Assembly (NCBI GenBank): GCA_900752285.1
Contig: CAADUW010000137.1
Span: 1 to 8,013 of the forward strand
Direction: 5' to 3'
Source of the DNA: an uncultured Oscillospiraceae bacterium
GTDB lineage: Bacteria > Bacillota > Clostridia > Oscillospirales > Oscillospiraceae
Length of the DNA: 8,013 nt
Shown here: positions 1 through 5,015 of the stretch, piece after piece
How the letters are laid out: every line of letters begins with the position of its first letter
Numbering within the stretch: the first letter of the stretch is position 1
Translations under genes and position numbers: made by a program
The notes under the pieces: model-generated
What the model was told of the DNA's origin: nothing
Seen by the model: only the letters and a program-made list of their open reading frames with translations
Databases searched by the model: none

Positions 1-1
1 G

Positions 2-136
2 GTGACGCCCGCCCGCGAGTGGGTGGACAACATCGTGGCATTTTGCGAGGAGAACGAGATCCCCGTTTTCTTCAAGAACAATCTGCGGGAGCATTTCCCG
101 GATCTCCCTGCCTCTGCTTTCCCGTGGGAGGTGTGA
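2..136 (+). CDS. DUF5131-like (phage Gp37/Gp68 family) protein, C-terminal fragment
   Basis: The reading frame is open from the window edge to a TGA at 134-136 and gives the last 44 residues of a protein that starts upstream. The tail reads like the C-terminus of DUF5131 (phage Gp37/Gp68) proteins: a Trp-Val pair in a helix (EWVDNIVAFCEEN), then a hydrophobic strand ending PVFFKNNL and a final aromatic/Pro segment (FPWEV). Family members typically end with a helix, then VPxFFK or VPVFxKDN. These proteins are common in phages, distantly resemble radical-SAM-like TIM barrels, and have no settled function. Only the end is visible, so the catalytic part cannot be checked. The stop lies 3 nt before the next start, so it is translated together with the following genes. 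Confidence 0.55.
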   Translation: MTPAREWVDNIVAFCEENEIPVFFKNNLREHFPDLPASAFPWEV

Positions 137-139
137 GCC

Positions 140-397
140 ATGCAGAACGCTGAAAAGGTGGAAATCGGCTATACCCTGCCGAAAGAGCGGTGGCAGGAAG
201 CCGCCAAGAACCTGGAGGACCTGGGCAACGCGCTGGCCGCCAGCCTCCGGGCGCACAACAAAGACGGACGGGGCGCAGAGGACGCGGACGAACTTATGGC
301 GGATATTATGCTGGCCTGTATGGCGCTCCATCATGTGGCGGAGTTCGCAACGGATAAATGCCGGTTCGTTCCGCTGCCCGGAAAGAACGGAGGTTAA
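140..397 (+). CDS. Hypothetical phage protein, 85 aa
   Basis: I do not recognise the family. The ATG at 140 follows a GGAGGTG ribosome site at about 127-133 and lies 3 nt after the previous stop. The 85-residue product is largely helical by eye: an amphipathic stretch at about 15-40 (KERWQEAAKNLEDLGNALAA), an acidic Gly/Asp loop near 41-50, and a second helix at about 50-70 with Cys, Met and two His. No signal peptide or membrane segment is evident. The stop (395-397) sits 1 nt before the next ATG, so the two genes are probably translationally coupled. The tight context and good ribosome site support a real gene. The function is unknown. Confidence 0.75.
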   Translation: MQNAEKVEIGYTLPKERWQEAAKNLEDLGNALAASLRAHNKDGRGAEDADELMADIMLACMALHHVAEFATDKCRFVPLPGKNGG

Positions 398-398
398 T

Positions 399-806
399 AT
401 GCTGGCTGTGCTTATGAGCATGAAACCGGAGTGGTGGGAGAAGATCCTGGCCGGGGACAAAGTGCTGGAAATCAGGAAAACGCACCCGCAGAGCAAAAAC
501 CACGCGGATCTGGAATGGCCGTTGACGGTGCTGGTATATGTTAGCGGCACCGGAGCGGTGCAGGGTCAATTTCTCTGCCCTGGCTACACGGAAACCAATT
601 TCATGCCGTACCTGGAAAAGCTGTCATGCGTACCGCTGGCAGACCTGAAAGAATATGCCGGCGGGAAATGCCTTTCCGGCTGGATCGTCCGGTCACCGGA
701 GAAGTTCGACGCGCCCAGCCCTCTGGCAGAGTTCGGCCTGGACCGTCCGCCCATGTCGTGGCAGTACGTTGAGATCCCGGACGAAATGGAGGCAGAACAT
801 GAGTAA
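399..806 (+). CDS. ASCH-domain phage protein
   Basis: The 135-aa product matches the phage ASCH-domain pattern. The N-terminus reads VLMSMKPEWWEKILAGDKVLEIRKTHP, with the diagnostic sequence of hydrophobic strand, x-KP, ILxGxK and E-hydrophobic-R (residues about 4-29). A beta strand follows (LTVLVYVSGTGAVQGQF). Near the C-terminus are an SPEKFDxPxPLxEF segment and the RPPMSWQYVE signature common in phage members. ASCH domains are beta-barrels related to PUA and are thought to bind RNA or modified nucleotides; some relatives are amidohydrolases on modified nucleosides. The role in this phage is not known. I chose the ATG at 399 rather than one at 333 because GGAGG at 389-393 gives 5-nt spacing and the ASCH strand begins directly after it. 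The extra upstream residues would overlap the previous gene. The 3' end overlaps the next gene by 8 nt. Confidence 0.85.
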   Translation: MLAVLMSMKPEWWEKILAGDKVLEIRKTHPQSKNHADLEWPLTVLVYVSGTGAVQGQFLCPGYTETNFMPYLEKLSCVPLADLKEYAGGKCLSGWIVRSPEKFDAPSPLAEFGLDRPPMSWQYVEIPDEMEAEHE

Positions 807-975
807 CAGCCAGGACGTGACCAACGCCGTGGGCGCTATCGCAGAAATGGCGTGGATTTTCTACACGGCCATAAGAAACGCAGGCGCTGACGTGCCGGAG
901 GCCGCCATGCTGACGCGGGAATATCTGATCGCAACCATACACGGGAAAAGCAACGCCGCACCGGAGGGCGAATAA
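799..975 (+). CDS. Small hypothetical phage protein, 58 aa
   Basis: The ATG at 799 overlaps the end of the ASCH gene by 8 nt and is preceded by GGAGG at 788-792 with 6-nt spacing. A start at 655 in the same frame would lie deep inside the ASCH gene, so I reject it. The product is about 58 residues, helical by eye, with a hydrophobic/aromatic stretch (AIAEMAWIFYTAIRNAG, about residues 13-29) and a second helix (EAAMLTREYLIATIHG). The hydrophobic stretch is short and contains Glu and Arg, so it is more likely a packing helix than a membrane segment. Small proteins of this look sit among the accessory genes before the late regulator in clostridial prophages. No function can be assigned. The stop abuts the next ATG with no gap. 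Confidence 0.75.
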   Translation: MSNSQDVTNAVGAIAEMAWIFYTAIRNAGADVPEAAMLTREYLIATIHGKSNAAPEGE

Positions 976-1506
976 ATGGCCATAAACGTTTCCGACCTGC
1001 CGCCGAAATACCAGGCGCAGGCCATGAAAAAGTACATGGAGCAGCAACAGCGGCGGGGGCCAGCACCTCCCGCCGCGCCGCCGCAGGATCCGGCAAAGGG
1101 TACGAAATACCACAACCCCCCCACCGAGCGGGTGACAGCCTCCGGGGCCGTCCTGCATTTCGACAGCCAGAAAGAAGCCCGCAGGTTCGACGTTCTGACT
1201 GCCCGCCAGGCAAGGGGGCAGATCCGTGATCTGCGCCTCCAGGTGGATTTCACCCTGCAGGAAGCGTTTACCGACACGGAGGGAAAGCGGGTGCGGGCGA
1301 TCCGCTACAAGGCGGATTTTACATACTACCAGCCGCCAAACAGGCAGCTATACGGAAGTCATGCGCCATACTACGCAGAACAAAGCGGGGTGCCCTGGGA
1401 GTTCGTCGTGGAGGACGTAAAGAGCAAGGCCACCAGAACGGCCAAGTATGCCATGAAAAAGAAAATGCTAAAGGACCGTTTTGGGTACGACATTACCGAG
1501 GTGTGA
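976..1506 (+). CDS. DUF1064 family protein, putative PD-(D/E)XK-type nuclease
   Basis: The 176-aa product fits DUF1064 (PF06356). After a Gln/Pro-rich, low-complexity N-terminus (about 12-42) comes the family core: KYHN (44-47), a strand-helix with DSQKEARRFD (E67), a long strand (QVDFTLQEAF), RYKADFTYY (D114), and VVEDVKS (E146-D-V-K149), ending KYAMKKKMLKDRFG. The spaced Glu, Asp and ExxK residues match the metal-binding layout of PD-(D/E)XK nucleases; that reading comes from known family logic plus the visible residues. About 20 residues rich in Gly, Tyr and Pro lie between D114 and the EDVK motif. A role as a phage recombination or junction-processing endonuclease is plausible but unproven. 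The ATG follows the previous stop directly and has GGAGGG at 963-968 as ribosome site. The stop is 2 nt before the next ATG. Confidence 0.85.
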   Translation: MAINVSDLPPKYQAQAMKKYMEQQQRRGPAPPAAPPQDPAKGTKYHNPPTERVTASGAVLHFDSQKEARRFDVLTARQARGQIRDLRLQVDFTLQEAFTDTEGKRVRAIRYKADFTYYQPPNRQLYGSHAPYYAEQSGVPWEFVVEDVKSKATRTAKYAMKKKMLKDRFGYDITEV

Positions 1507-1508
1507 GA

Positions 1509-2039
1509 ATGAGCAAAAAGACAACGGACAAAACCCTGGGCCGTGAGGCTGTCAAGGAATACCTGCAGCAGTACCACACGGCTGTGGGGAAAAAGCGGAT
1601 CCTGGAGGAGCGCCACCGCGTCCTTTCCAGCGAACTGCGGGCGCCCAGTACGGGGTCCGCGTTCAGGTTGACGCCGCCGACCAAGCCGACAAAGACGGAC
1701 GGATCCGTGTCCGTTGTCTTTCGGATCTCCGAAGTGGAGGACAGGATCGAGGAGCAGCGGGAGGAAATGGCCAAGGCCGTCCTGAACGTTATGGACTTGA
1801 TCGACGTATTACCCGCCAACTCCACCGAGCGCACCGTGGTGGAAATGCGGCACATAGATTGTCGGGGCTGGGATAAGATCGCGGAGGCCCTTTACATGAG
1901 CCGGTCCAACGTGTTCAACTACTACAACGCCGCCCTGGATAAGATCCTGGAGAACAAGCGCAACCGGAAACTGCTGGAGGAATACATGGCCCGGAAGCAG
2001 CAGCGGGCGGGGACGCACGGGCGGAATAATCGCCCCTGA
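1509..2039 (+). CDS. Sigma-70 region-4-like phage regulator (DUF1492/ArpU/RinA type)
   Basis: The 176-aa product has a charged, probably coiled-coil N-terminal half (strongest at about 71-95, ISEVEDRIEEQREEMAKAV). A C-terminal helix-turn-helix follows at about 121-147 (WDKIAEALYMSRSNVFNYYNAALDKIL), preceded by LPANSTERTVVEMRHID. This 'pair of helices, then W-xx-IAxxLxxSxxxVxxxxxxALxKI' layout is that of DUF1492 and ArpU/RinA-type late-transcription activators, which resemble sigma region 4. The likely role is activation of the late operon. The gene is the last before the non-coding gap, and a promoter with TTTGGAC direct repeats begins 4 nt after its stop. I prefer the ATG at 1509 (GAGGTG at 1498-1503, 5-nt spacing). 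A GTG at 1503 would overlap the previous stop and its own ribosome site. The C-terminus is basic (RKQQRAGTHGRNN). Confidence 0.8.
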   Translation: MSKKTTDKTLGREAVKEYLQQYHTAVGKKRILEERHRVLSSELRAPSTGSAFRLTPPTKPTKTDGSVSVVFRISEVEDRIEEQREEMAKAVLNVMDLIDVLPANSTERTVVEMRHIDCRGWDKIAEALYMSRSNVFNYYNAALDKILENKRNRKLLEEYMARKQQRAGTHGRNNRP

Positions 2040-2043
2040 AAAG

Positions 2044-2060
2044 TTTGGACGCTTTTGGAC
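2044..2060 (+). promoter_or_regulatory. Two TTTGGAC direct repeats, candidate activator site
   Basis: TTTGGAC occurs at 2044-2050 and again at 2054-2060, exactly 10 bp apart, so both copies face the same side of the helix. They lie just upstream of the extended -10 element, where a -35 hexamer or a class-II activator would bind. They begin 4 nt after the stop of the sigma-region-4-like regulator gene. The likeliest reader is that regulator, bound as a dimer or alongside RNA polymerase. The repeats are seen directly; the pairing with the regulator is inference. Confidence 0.6.
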
Positions 2061-2085
2061 TATTGACCGTGCTATACTGATAGCA
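2044..2085 (+). promoter_or_regulatory. Late-operon promoter, extended -10, activator-type
   Basis: An extended -10 element, TGcTATACT, lies at 2070-2078 and predicts transcription starting near 2085. No -35 hexamer occurs at 16-18 bp spacing; the TTTGGAC repeats occupy that zone instead. This is the pattern of a promoter that depends on an activator. It is positioned to transcribe the packaging and head genes from 2558 onward and is the only promoter-like sequence I see upstream of them. Its own regulator would be the DUF1492-like gene directly upstream. Confidence 0.6.
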
Positions 2086-2165
2086 TGGAAAGCAGCGCAG
2101 GGGTGAAGCCCTGAAACGAATACCGAGAACCACCAGCCGAAAGGCCGGTGGTTCTTTGCTTTCCA
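2086..2165 (+). ncRNA. Predicted structured leader RNA with a three-way junction
   Basis: The transcript from the promoter would fold into three helices. P1 is 9 perfect Watson-Crick pairs: TGGAAAGCA (2086-2094) with TGCTTTCCA (2157-2165). P2 is 5 pairs, CAGGG (2098-2102) with CCCTG (2109-2113), closing a GUGAAG loop. P3 pairs GAACCACC (2127-2134) with GGTGGTTC (2147-2154), then an A/C mismatch, then GCC/GGC capped by a GAAA (GNRA-class) tetraloop. P3 can extend by A2126-T2155 and G2125/T2156, leaving no linker between P3 and P1, so they could stack coaxially. The junction strands are GCG (2095-2097) and 11 nt (2114-2124). P1 starts within 1-2 nt of the predicted transcript 5' end. I do not recognise a named RNA class. 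It could be a stand-alone small RNA or the 5' leader of the late mRNA. The structure was read by eye and not tested by covariation. Confidence 0.5.
2127..2162 (+). terminator. Possible leader terminator/attenuator hairpin
   Basis: The P3 hairpin (8 bp, mismatch, 3 bp, GAAA loop) is followed by TTTGCTTT, a weak interrupted U-tract. It could act as an intrinsic terminator roughly 75 nt into the late transcript, which would make expression of the terminase genes depend on read-through. The U-tract is poorer than in good terminators and also forms the 3' arm of helix P1, so the hairpin may only be part of the structured RNA. Confidence 0.3.
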
Positions 2166-2175
2166 CACCATGGCC

Positions 2176-2335
2176 GGGGAGTGTACCGCGGGGGCTTTCC
2201 TCCTTTCACCCTGCGCCGCTGCGGCGTGTGCATACGCGGCGGCCCGGCCTAACCCTCCCGCCCTGGGTGCCTTTGCCGAGGGGCACCCAGGGCACCCGTT
2301 AAGGACCCCGCACCCCCCCTGTGTAGGTACTCCCC
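2176..2335. repeat. Long-range inverted pair GGGGAGTgtACC / GGTACTCCCC
   Basis: GGGGAGTGTACC at 2176-2187 matches the reverse complement of GGTACTCCCC at 2326-2335, apart from two extra bases (GT). The arms are 138 nt apart and bracket the 12-bp hairpin. The spacing is too long for a simple hairpin, which would suit two oppositely oriented protein-binding sites. The similarity is short, so chance is possible. Confidence 0.35.
2260..2293. repeat. 12-bp perfect inverted repeat, 10-nt loop
   Basis: GCCCTGGGTGCC (2260-2271) and GGCACCCAGGGC (2282-2293) are perfectly complementary around a 10-nt spacer. The stem is very stable, and no T-run follows (the next bases are ACCCGTTAAGG), so it is not an ordinary intrinsic terminator. 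A partial second copy of GGCACCC follows at 2291-2297. Its location before the small terminase suggests a protein-binding or packaging site, or an RNA structure in the late leader. Confidence 0.65.
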
Positions 2336-2356
2336 AGCAGGAAAAGCCGTGCGGGG
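2306..2356. repeat. 8-bp perfect inverted repeat CCCCGCAC / GTGCGGGG
   Basis: CCCCGCAC (2306-2313) and GTGCGGGG (2349-2356) are exact reverse complements, 35 nt apart. The enclosed segment contains the ACTCCCC arm of the long-range inverted pair. In this GC-rich stretch an 8-bp match is not strong evidence alone, but it adds to the density of dyad symmetry here. Confidence 0.4.
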
Positions 2357-2438
2357 CAAGGAAAGCCCGACGTTTTACCCTGTGAAAACAGAAAAAAATC
2401 CGGCTGTTACGTTACGGTTTTTTGAAATGCCGGGAAAG

Positions 2439-2462
2439 TTATACCCCCCTACGGGGGTATAA
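2439..2462. repeat. 10-bp perfect inverted repeat, 4-nt loop, ahead of the small terminase gene
   Basis: TTATACCCCC (2439-2448) and GGGGGTATAA (2453-2462) are perfectly complementary around CTAC. It lies about 95 nt upstream of the small terminase start and has no T-run after it (the next bases are GCCGAAAAAGG). The near-continuous dyad could be an operator or a terminase-recognition site, or a hairpin in the late mRNA. Confidence 0.7.
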
Positions 2463-2557
2463 GCCGAAAAAGGAGCGGCGAAAAAAACGAAATCGACCAA
2501 AACCGGAAAAGCGAAACCGGCGGGGCACCCTGCCGGAGCAAAAAGGAGGTGGCGCCG

Positions 2558-3160
2558 GTGGCGGAAAAGAAGCAGACCGGCGGCACCGGGAAGCGGGCAA
2601 AGAGCGAAAAGCCGGCGGTGCTGTCCGGCACGGTGCCGGAGTGGTCCAGCACCACGGTGATCTCCCAGCTGCTGGGGAAAACGGTCCGCCGTGTGCAGCA
2701 GCTGACCCAGGAGGGCGTCCTGGAAACAGAGATCCCGCCCGGCGGCGGTGCCCGCAAATATAGAACCTGCGCCACGGTCCAGCGTTATGTGGCATACGTC
2801 GAGGCGAAAGCCCAGGAAACCGGCGAAAACAGCCGGGCGGCGGAGTTGACGCTGAAAAAGCTGGAGGCGGAGGTTGAACTGAAAGAAAGCCAAGGCCAGC
2901 TGCACCGCCTGAAAACGGCGATTGCAGAGGGGCGTTACCTGGCGGCGGATCACGCCACCGAGGAACTAACCGAGTTCATGGCCAGCTTTAAGAAATTCGC
3001 CATGAATATTCCCCCGCGCATGGCTGGAACCATGTCCGGCTATGCTGACACAGTGGCGATCCGTGCCATGGAAAAGGCCATGCGGAAAGAGTTGGAAAGC
3101 CTGCTGGCCGCGTTCTCTGATGGTGCGATCATGGAGGAGCGGGAGGACGCGGCGCCATGA
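2558..3160 (+). CDS. terS: Terminase small subunit, Nu1-like
   Basis: The 200-aa product recognises the viral packaging site and brings the large terminase to it. After a Lys/Gly-rich N-terminus (about 1-20), residues about 31-80 form a winged helix-turn-helix of the Nu1/MerR kind: STTVISQLLGKTVRRVQQLTQEGVL, a wing with PPGGGARKYR, then TCATVQRYVAYVEAKA. A charged, probably coiled-coil helix follows at about 92-121, then a helical tail. Length and layout match lambda gpNu1 (181 aa). I chose the GTG at 2558 because AAGGAGG at 2543-2549 gives 8-nt spacing. A GTG at 2549 would lie inside its own ribosome site. The gene is first in the packaging operon, follows the candidate cos region, and its stop overlaps the next start as ATGA. 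Confidence 0.87.
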   Translation: MAEKKQTGGTGKRAKSEKPAVLSGTVPEWSSTTVISQLLGKTVRRVQQLTQEGVLETEIPPGGGARKYRTCATVQRYVAYVEAKAQETGENSRAAELTLKKLEAEVELKESQGQLHRLKTAIAEGRYLAADHATEELTEFMASFKKFAMNIPPRMAGTMSGYADTVAIRAMEKAMRKELESLLAAFSDGAIMEEREDAAP

Positions 3161-5001
3161 GGAAGTACAAGCAGGAACCCTATACCGTGCCGCCGTGGAT
3201 CTATAACGCCATTCAGGTGCTGCGCCCGGCGGAGCGCCTGACGGTTTCGGAGTGGGCGGCGAAATACCGCGTACTGCCGGACGGCAACGCGATCCCAGGC
3301 CCCTGGAGCAACAGCGTGACCCCGTACCTGGTGGAGATTATGGACGCCTTTTCCGACGATACGGTGGAGGAAATCGTGTTCGTGAAGCCCACCCAGGTGG
3401 GCGGCACGTCTGCCATGGAGAATATGCTGGGCAGCCTGATCGCCCAGGACCCGGCCCCAACCATGGTGGTTTACCCGTCGGACGACCTGGCGGAGCGCAC
3501 CACGGAAAGCAAGCTGGAGCCAATGGTGAGAAGCTGCAAGGTTCTGGCCGATAAGTGGCGGAAGAACGACAGCAAGAAACTGGCGCTAAAGTTTTCCGAC
3601 ATGATCGTGTACCTGACAGGCGCGAACAGCCCGGCGGATCTGGCCAGTACGAATATACGCAACCTTTTCATGGACGAAGTGGACAAATTCCCGGCGGCAA
3701 GCAAAAAAGAGGCAGATCCCGTTTCCCTCGCGCGAGAACGCACAAAAACCTATTTCAACCGAAAAATTTTCATGGCCAGCACCCCGACGTTAAAAAGCGG
3801 GCATATCTGGCGGGCCATGGAGCGGGCGGAGGCGATCAAGCATTATTTTGTCCCGTGCCCGCATTGTGGGCAGTACATAGAACTGAAATTCGGCTGCCTG
3901 AAATGGCCCAGCAAGGACGACGTGCCGGAGAACACCGACCGGGCAGAAATGGCCGTGTATGTGTGCCAAGCCTGCGGGGCCGTGATTACGGATCAGGACA
4001 AGGGGAAAATGCTGCGGGCTGGCCGCTGGCAGGCTGTGAAGCAACGGACGAAGAACCCCAAAAGCGTGGCCTTTTGGCTGAACACCCTGTATTCCCCGTT
4101 CACCCGTTTTTCCGATATTGCGCGGGAGTTCATGCGGAGCAAAGACGACCCGGAACTGCTGCACAACTTCACCAACAGCTGGCTGGCGGAGCCATGGGAG
4201 GACACGAAGCTGAAAACCAACGCGGAGTTGGTCATGGAGCGGCAGACGGAAACGCCGGAGTGGACGCTGCCGCCATGGACGAAGCTAATTACCGGCGGGA
4301 TCGACGTACAGGAAAATTGCCTGTACTGGACGATCCGCGCATGGGGCGACTACATGACCAGCCAGAACGTGGCCCACGGGCAGGCGCTTTCTATGGCAGA
4401 GGTGGAAAAGGCCATGAACGTGGAGTTTTCCCTGCCGAACGGCGACACGGCCATGGTCAACCTGGCCCTGATGGACAGCGGCGACCAGACCGACGAAGTT
4501 TACGAGTTTTGCGCCATCAATTCAGACTGGGTGCTGCCCTGCAAGGGCACCAGCACCATGCTGTCCCATTACCGCCTTTCCGTGGTCAATAAGGCCGGCA
4601 GCAAGGCCCACGGCATGACGCTGGTTCTGGTGGACGGCGGCAAGTATAAAGACCAGATCGCCGCGCGCATGAGAAAGCCGAACGGGACAGGTTCCTGGCA
4701 GGTTTACAAGGACTGCGACATGGAATACGCCGAACAGGTAACGGCGGAACACAAGGTAACCGAGCGATCCGGCGGGAAAGAGGTCCAGAAATGGGTGCTG
4801 AAATCCTCCCACGCTGACAACCATTACCTGGACTGCGAGGTGTACGCAGCCGCGGCGGCGGACGTTATGGGCGTCCGGTCCCTGTACCTGAAAAGCGTGG
4901 AGGGACAGGCGGCGGCACCGGAGCCGCGGAAACCGGCCAAGCAGGAACCGCGACAAAGCCAGGAAGAAAACTGGATCAACCAAAATGACACATGGATCTG
5001 A
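3157..5001 (+). CDS. terL: Terminase large subunit, lambda GpA family
   Basis: At 614 aa (lambda gpA is 641) this is the ATP-driven DNA packaging motor and endonuclease. The N-terminus has the GpA look (RLTVSEWAAKYRVLP, then PGPWSNSVTPYLVEIMDAF). A Walker-A-like loop is KPTQVGGTS (about 77-85), Walker B is NLFMDEVDK (169-177, Asp-Glu), and a motif-III-like MASTPT lies at 206-211. A zinc-binding insert, CPHC (234-237) with CQAC (270-273), sits between the ATPase and nuclease, as in many family members. The nuclease half has GGIDVQEN (D383), ALMDSGDQTDEV (D440) and HYLDCEVYAAAAA (D559), consistent with an acidic RNase-H-like centre. The C-terminus is Pro/Gln-rich and may contact the portal. The gene overlaps the small terminase by 4 nt (ATGA). 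GGAGG at 3142-3146 is the ribosome site. No frameshift or missing key residue is seen. Confidence 0.96.
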   Translation: MRKYKQEPYTVPPWIYNAIQVLRPAERLTVSEWAAKYRVLPDGNAIPGPWSNSVTPYLVEIMDAFSDDTVEEIVFVKPTQVGGTSAMENMLGSLIAQDPAPTMVVYPSDDLAERTTESKLEPMVRSCKVLADKWRKNDSKKLALKFSDMIVYLTGANSPADLASTNIRNLFMDEVDKFPAASKKEADPVSLARERTKTYFNRKIFMASTPTLKSGHIWRAMERAEAIKHYFVPCPHCGQYIELKFGCLKWPSKDDVPENTDRAEMAVYVCQACGAVITDQDKGKMLRAGRWQAVKQRTKNPKSVAFWLNTLYSPFTRFSDIAREFMRSKDDPELLHNFTNSWLAEPWEDTKLKTNAELVMERQTETPEWTLPPWTKLITGGIDVQENCLYWTIRAWGDYMTSQNVAHGQALSMAEVEKAMNVEFSLPNGDTAMVNLALMDSGDQTDEVYEFCAINSDWVLPCKGTSTMLSHYRLSVVNKAGSKAHGMTLVLVDGGKYKDQIAARMRKPNGTGSWQVYKDCDMEYAEQVTAEHKVTERSGGKEVQKWVLKSSHADNHYLDCEVYAAAAADVMGVRSLYLKSVEGQAAAPEPRKPAKQEPRQSQEENWINQNDTWI

Positions 5002-5015
5002 CAGGAGGCCACCAA

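Larger units (their letters stand above)
2166..2557. other. Non-coding, repeat-rich region before the small terminase; candidate cos region
   Basis: About 390 nt hold no convincing gene. The open frames at 2170-2385 and 2422-2763 have no good ribosome site, give Ala/Pro- or Arg/Gly-biased products, and the second is out of frame with the small terminase it overlaps. The region contains a long-range inverted pair (2176-2187 with 2326-2335), a 12-bp hairpin (2260-2293), an 8-bp inverted repeat (2306-2313 with 2349-2356), an A/T-rich stretch (about 2386-2425) and a 10-bp palindrome (2439-2462). In lambda-like phages cos, with its terminase-binding and bending sites, sits directly upstream of the small terminase gene. 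The order here and the GpA-type terminase make this the natural place for cos. I cannot identify the cut site or overhang. Confidence 0.4.

Noticed and set aside
2063..2078. TTGACC and TATACT as a classic -35/-10 pair
   Set aside because: Only 4 bp separate them; sigma-70 promoters need about 16-18. The extended -10 with upstream repeats is a better reading.
2085..2114. Nine-codon leader peptide (ATG at 2085 to TGA at 2112-2114)
   Set aside because: The ATG sits at or within a nucleotide of the predicted transcript 5' end with no ribosome site, and it lies in helix P1, so translation is unlikely.
2260..2293. 12-bp hairpin as an intrinsic terminator
   Set aside because: No T-run follows the stem on the + strand, and the upstream flank on the other strand is G-rich (CGGGAGGGTT) with no useful T-run either.
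2170..2385. Open frame of 71 codons on the + strand
   Set aside because: No ribosome site, Ala/Pro/Cys-biased product with no family resemblance, and it runs through the 12-bp hairpin and other inverted repeats.
2422..2763. Open frame of 113 codons on the + strand before and into terS
   Set aside because: TTG start without a ribosome site and an Arg/Gly/Lys-rich product. It overlaps the small terminase in another frame, and the lack of stops is explained by GC-rich composition.
3555..4592. 345-codon + strand open frame inside the large terminase
   Set aside because: Out-of-frame shadow of the terminase gene; Gly/Arg/Pro/Gln-biased and without a ribosome site.
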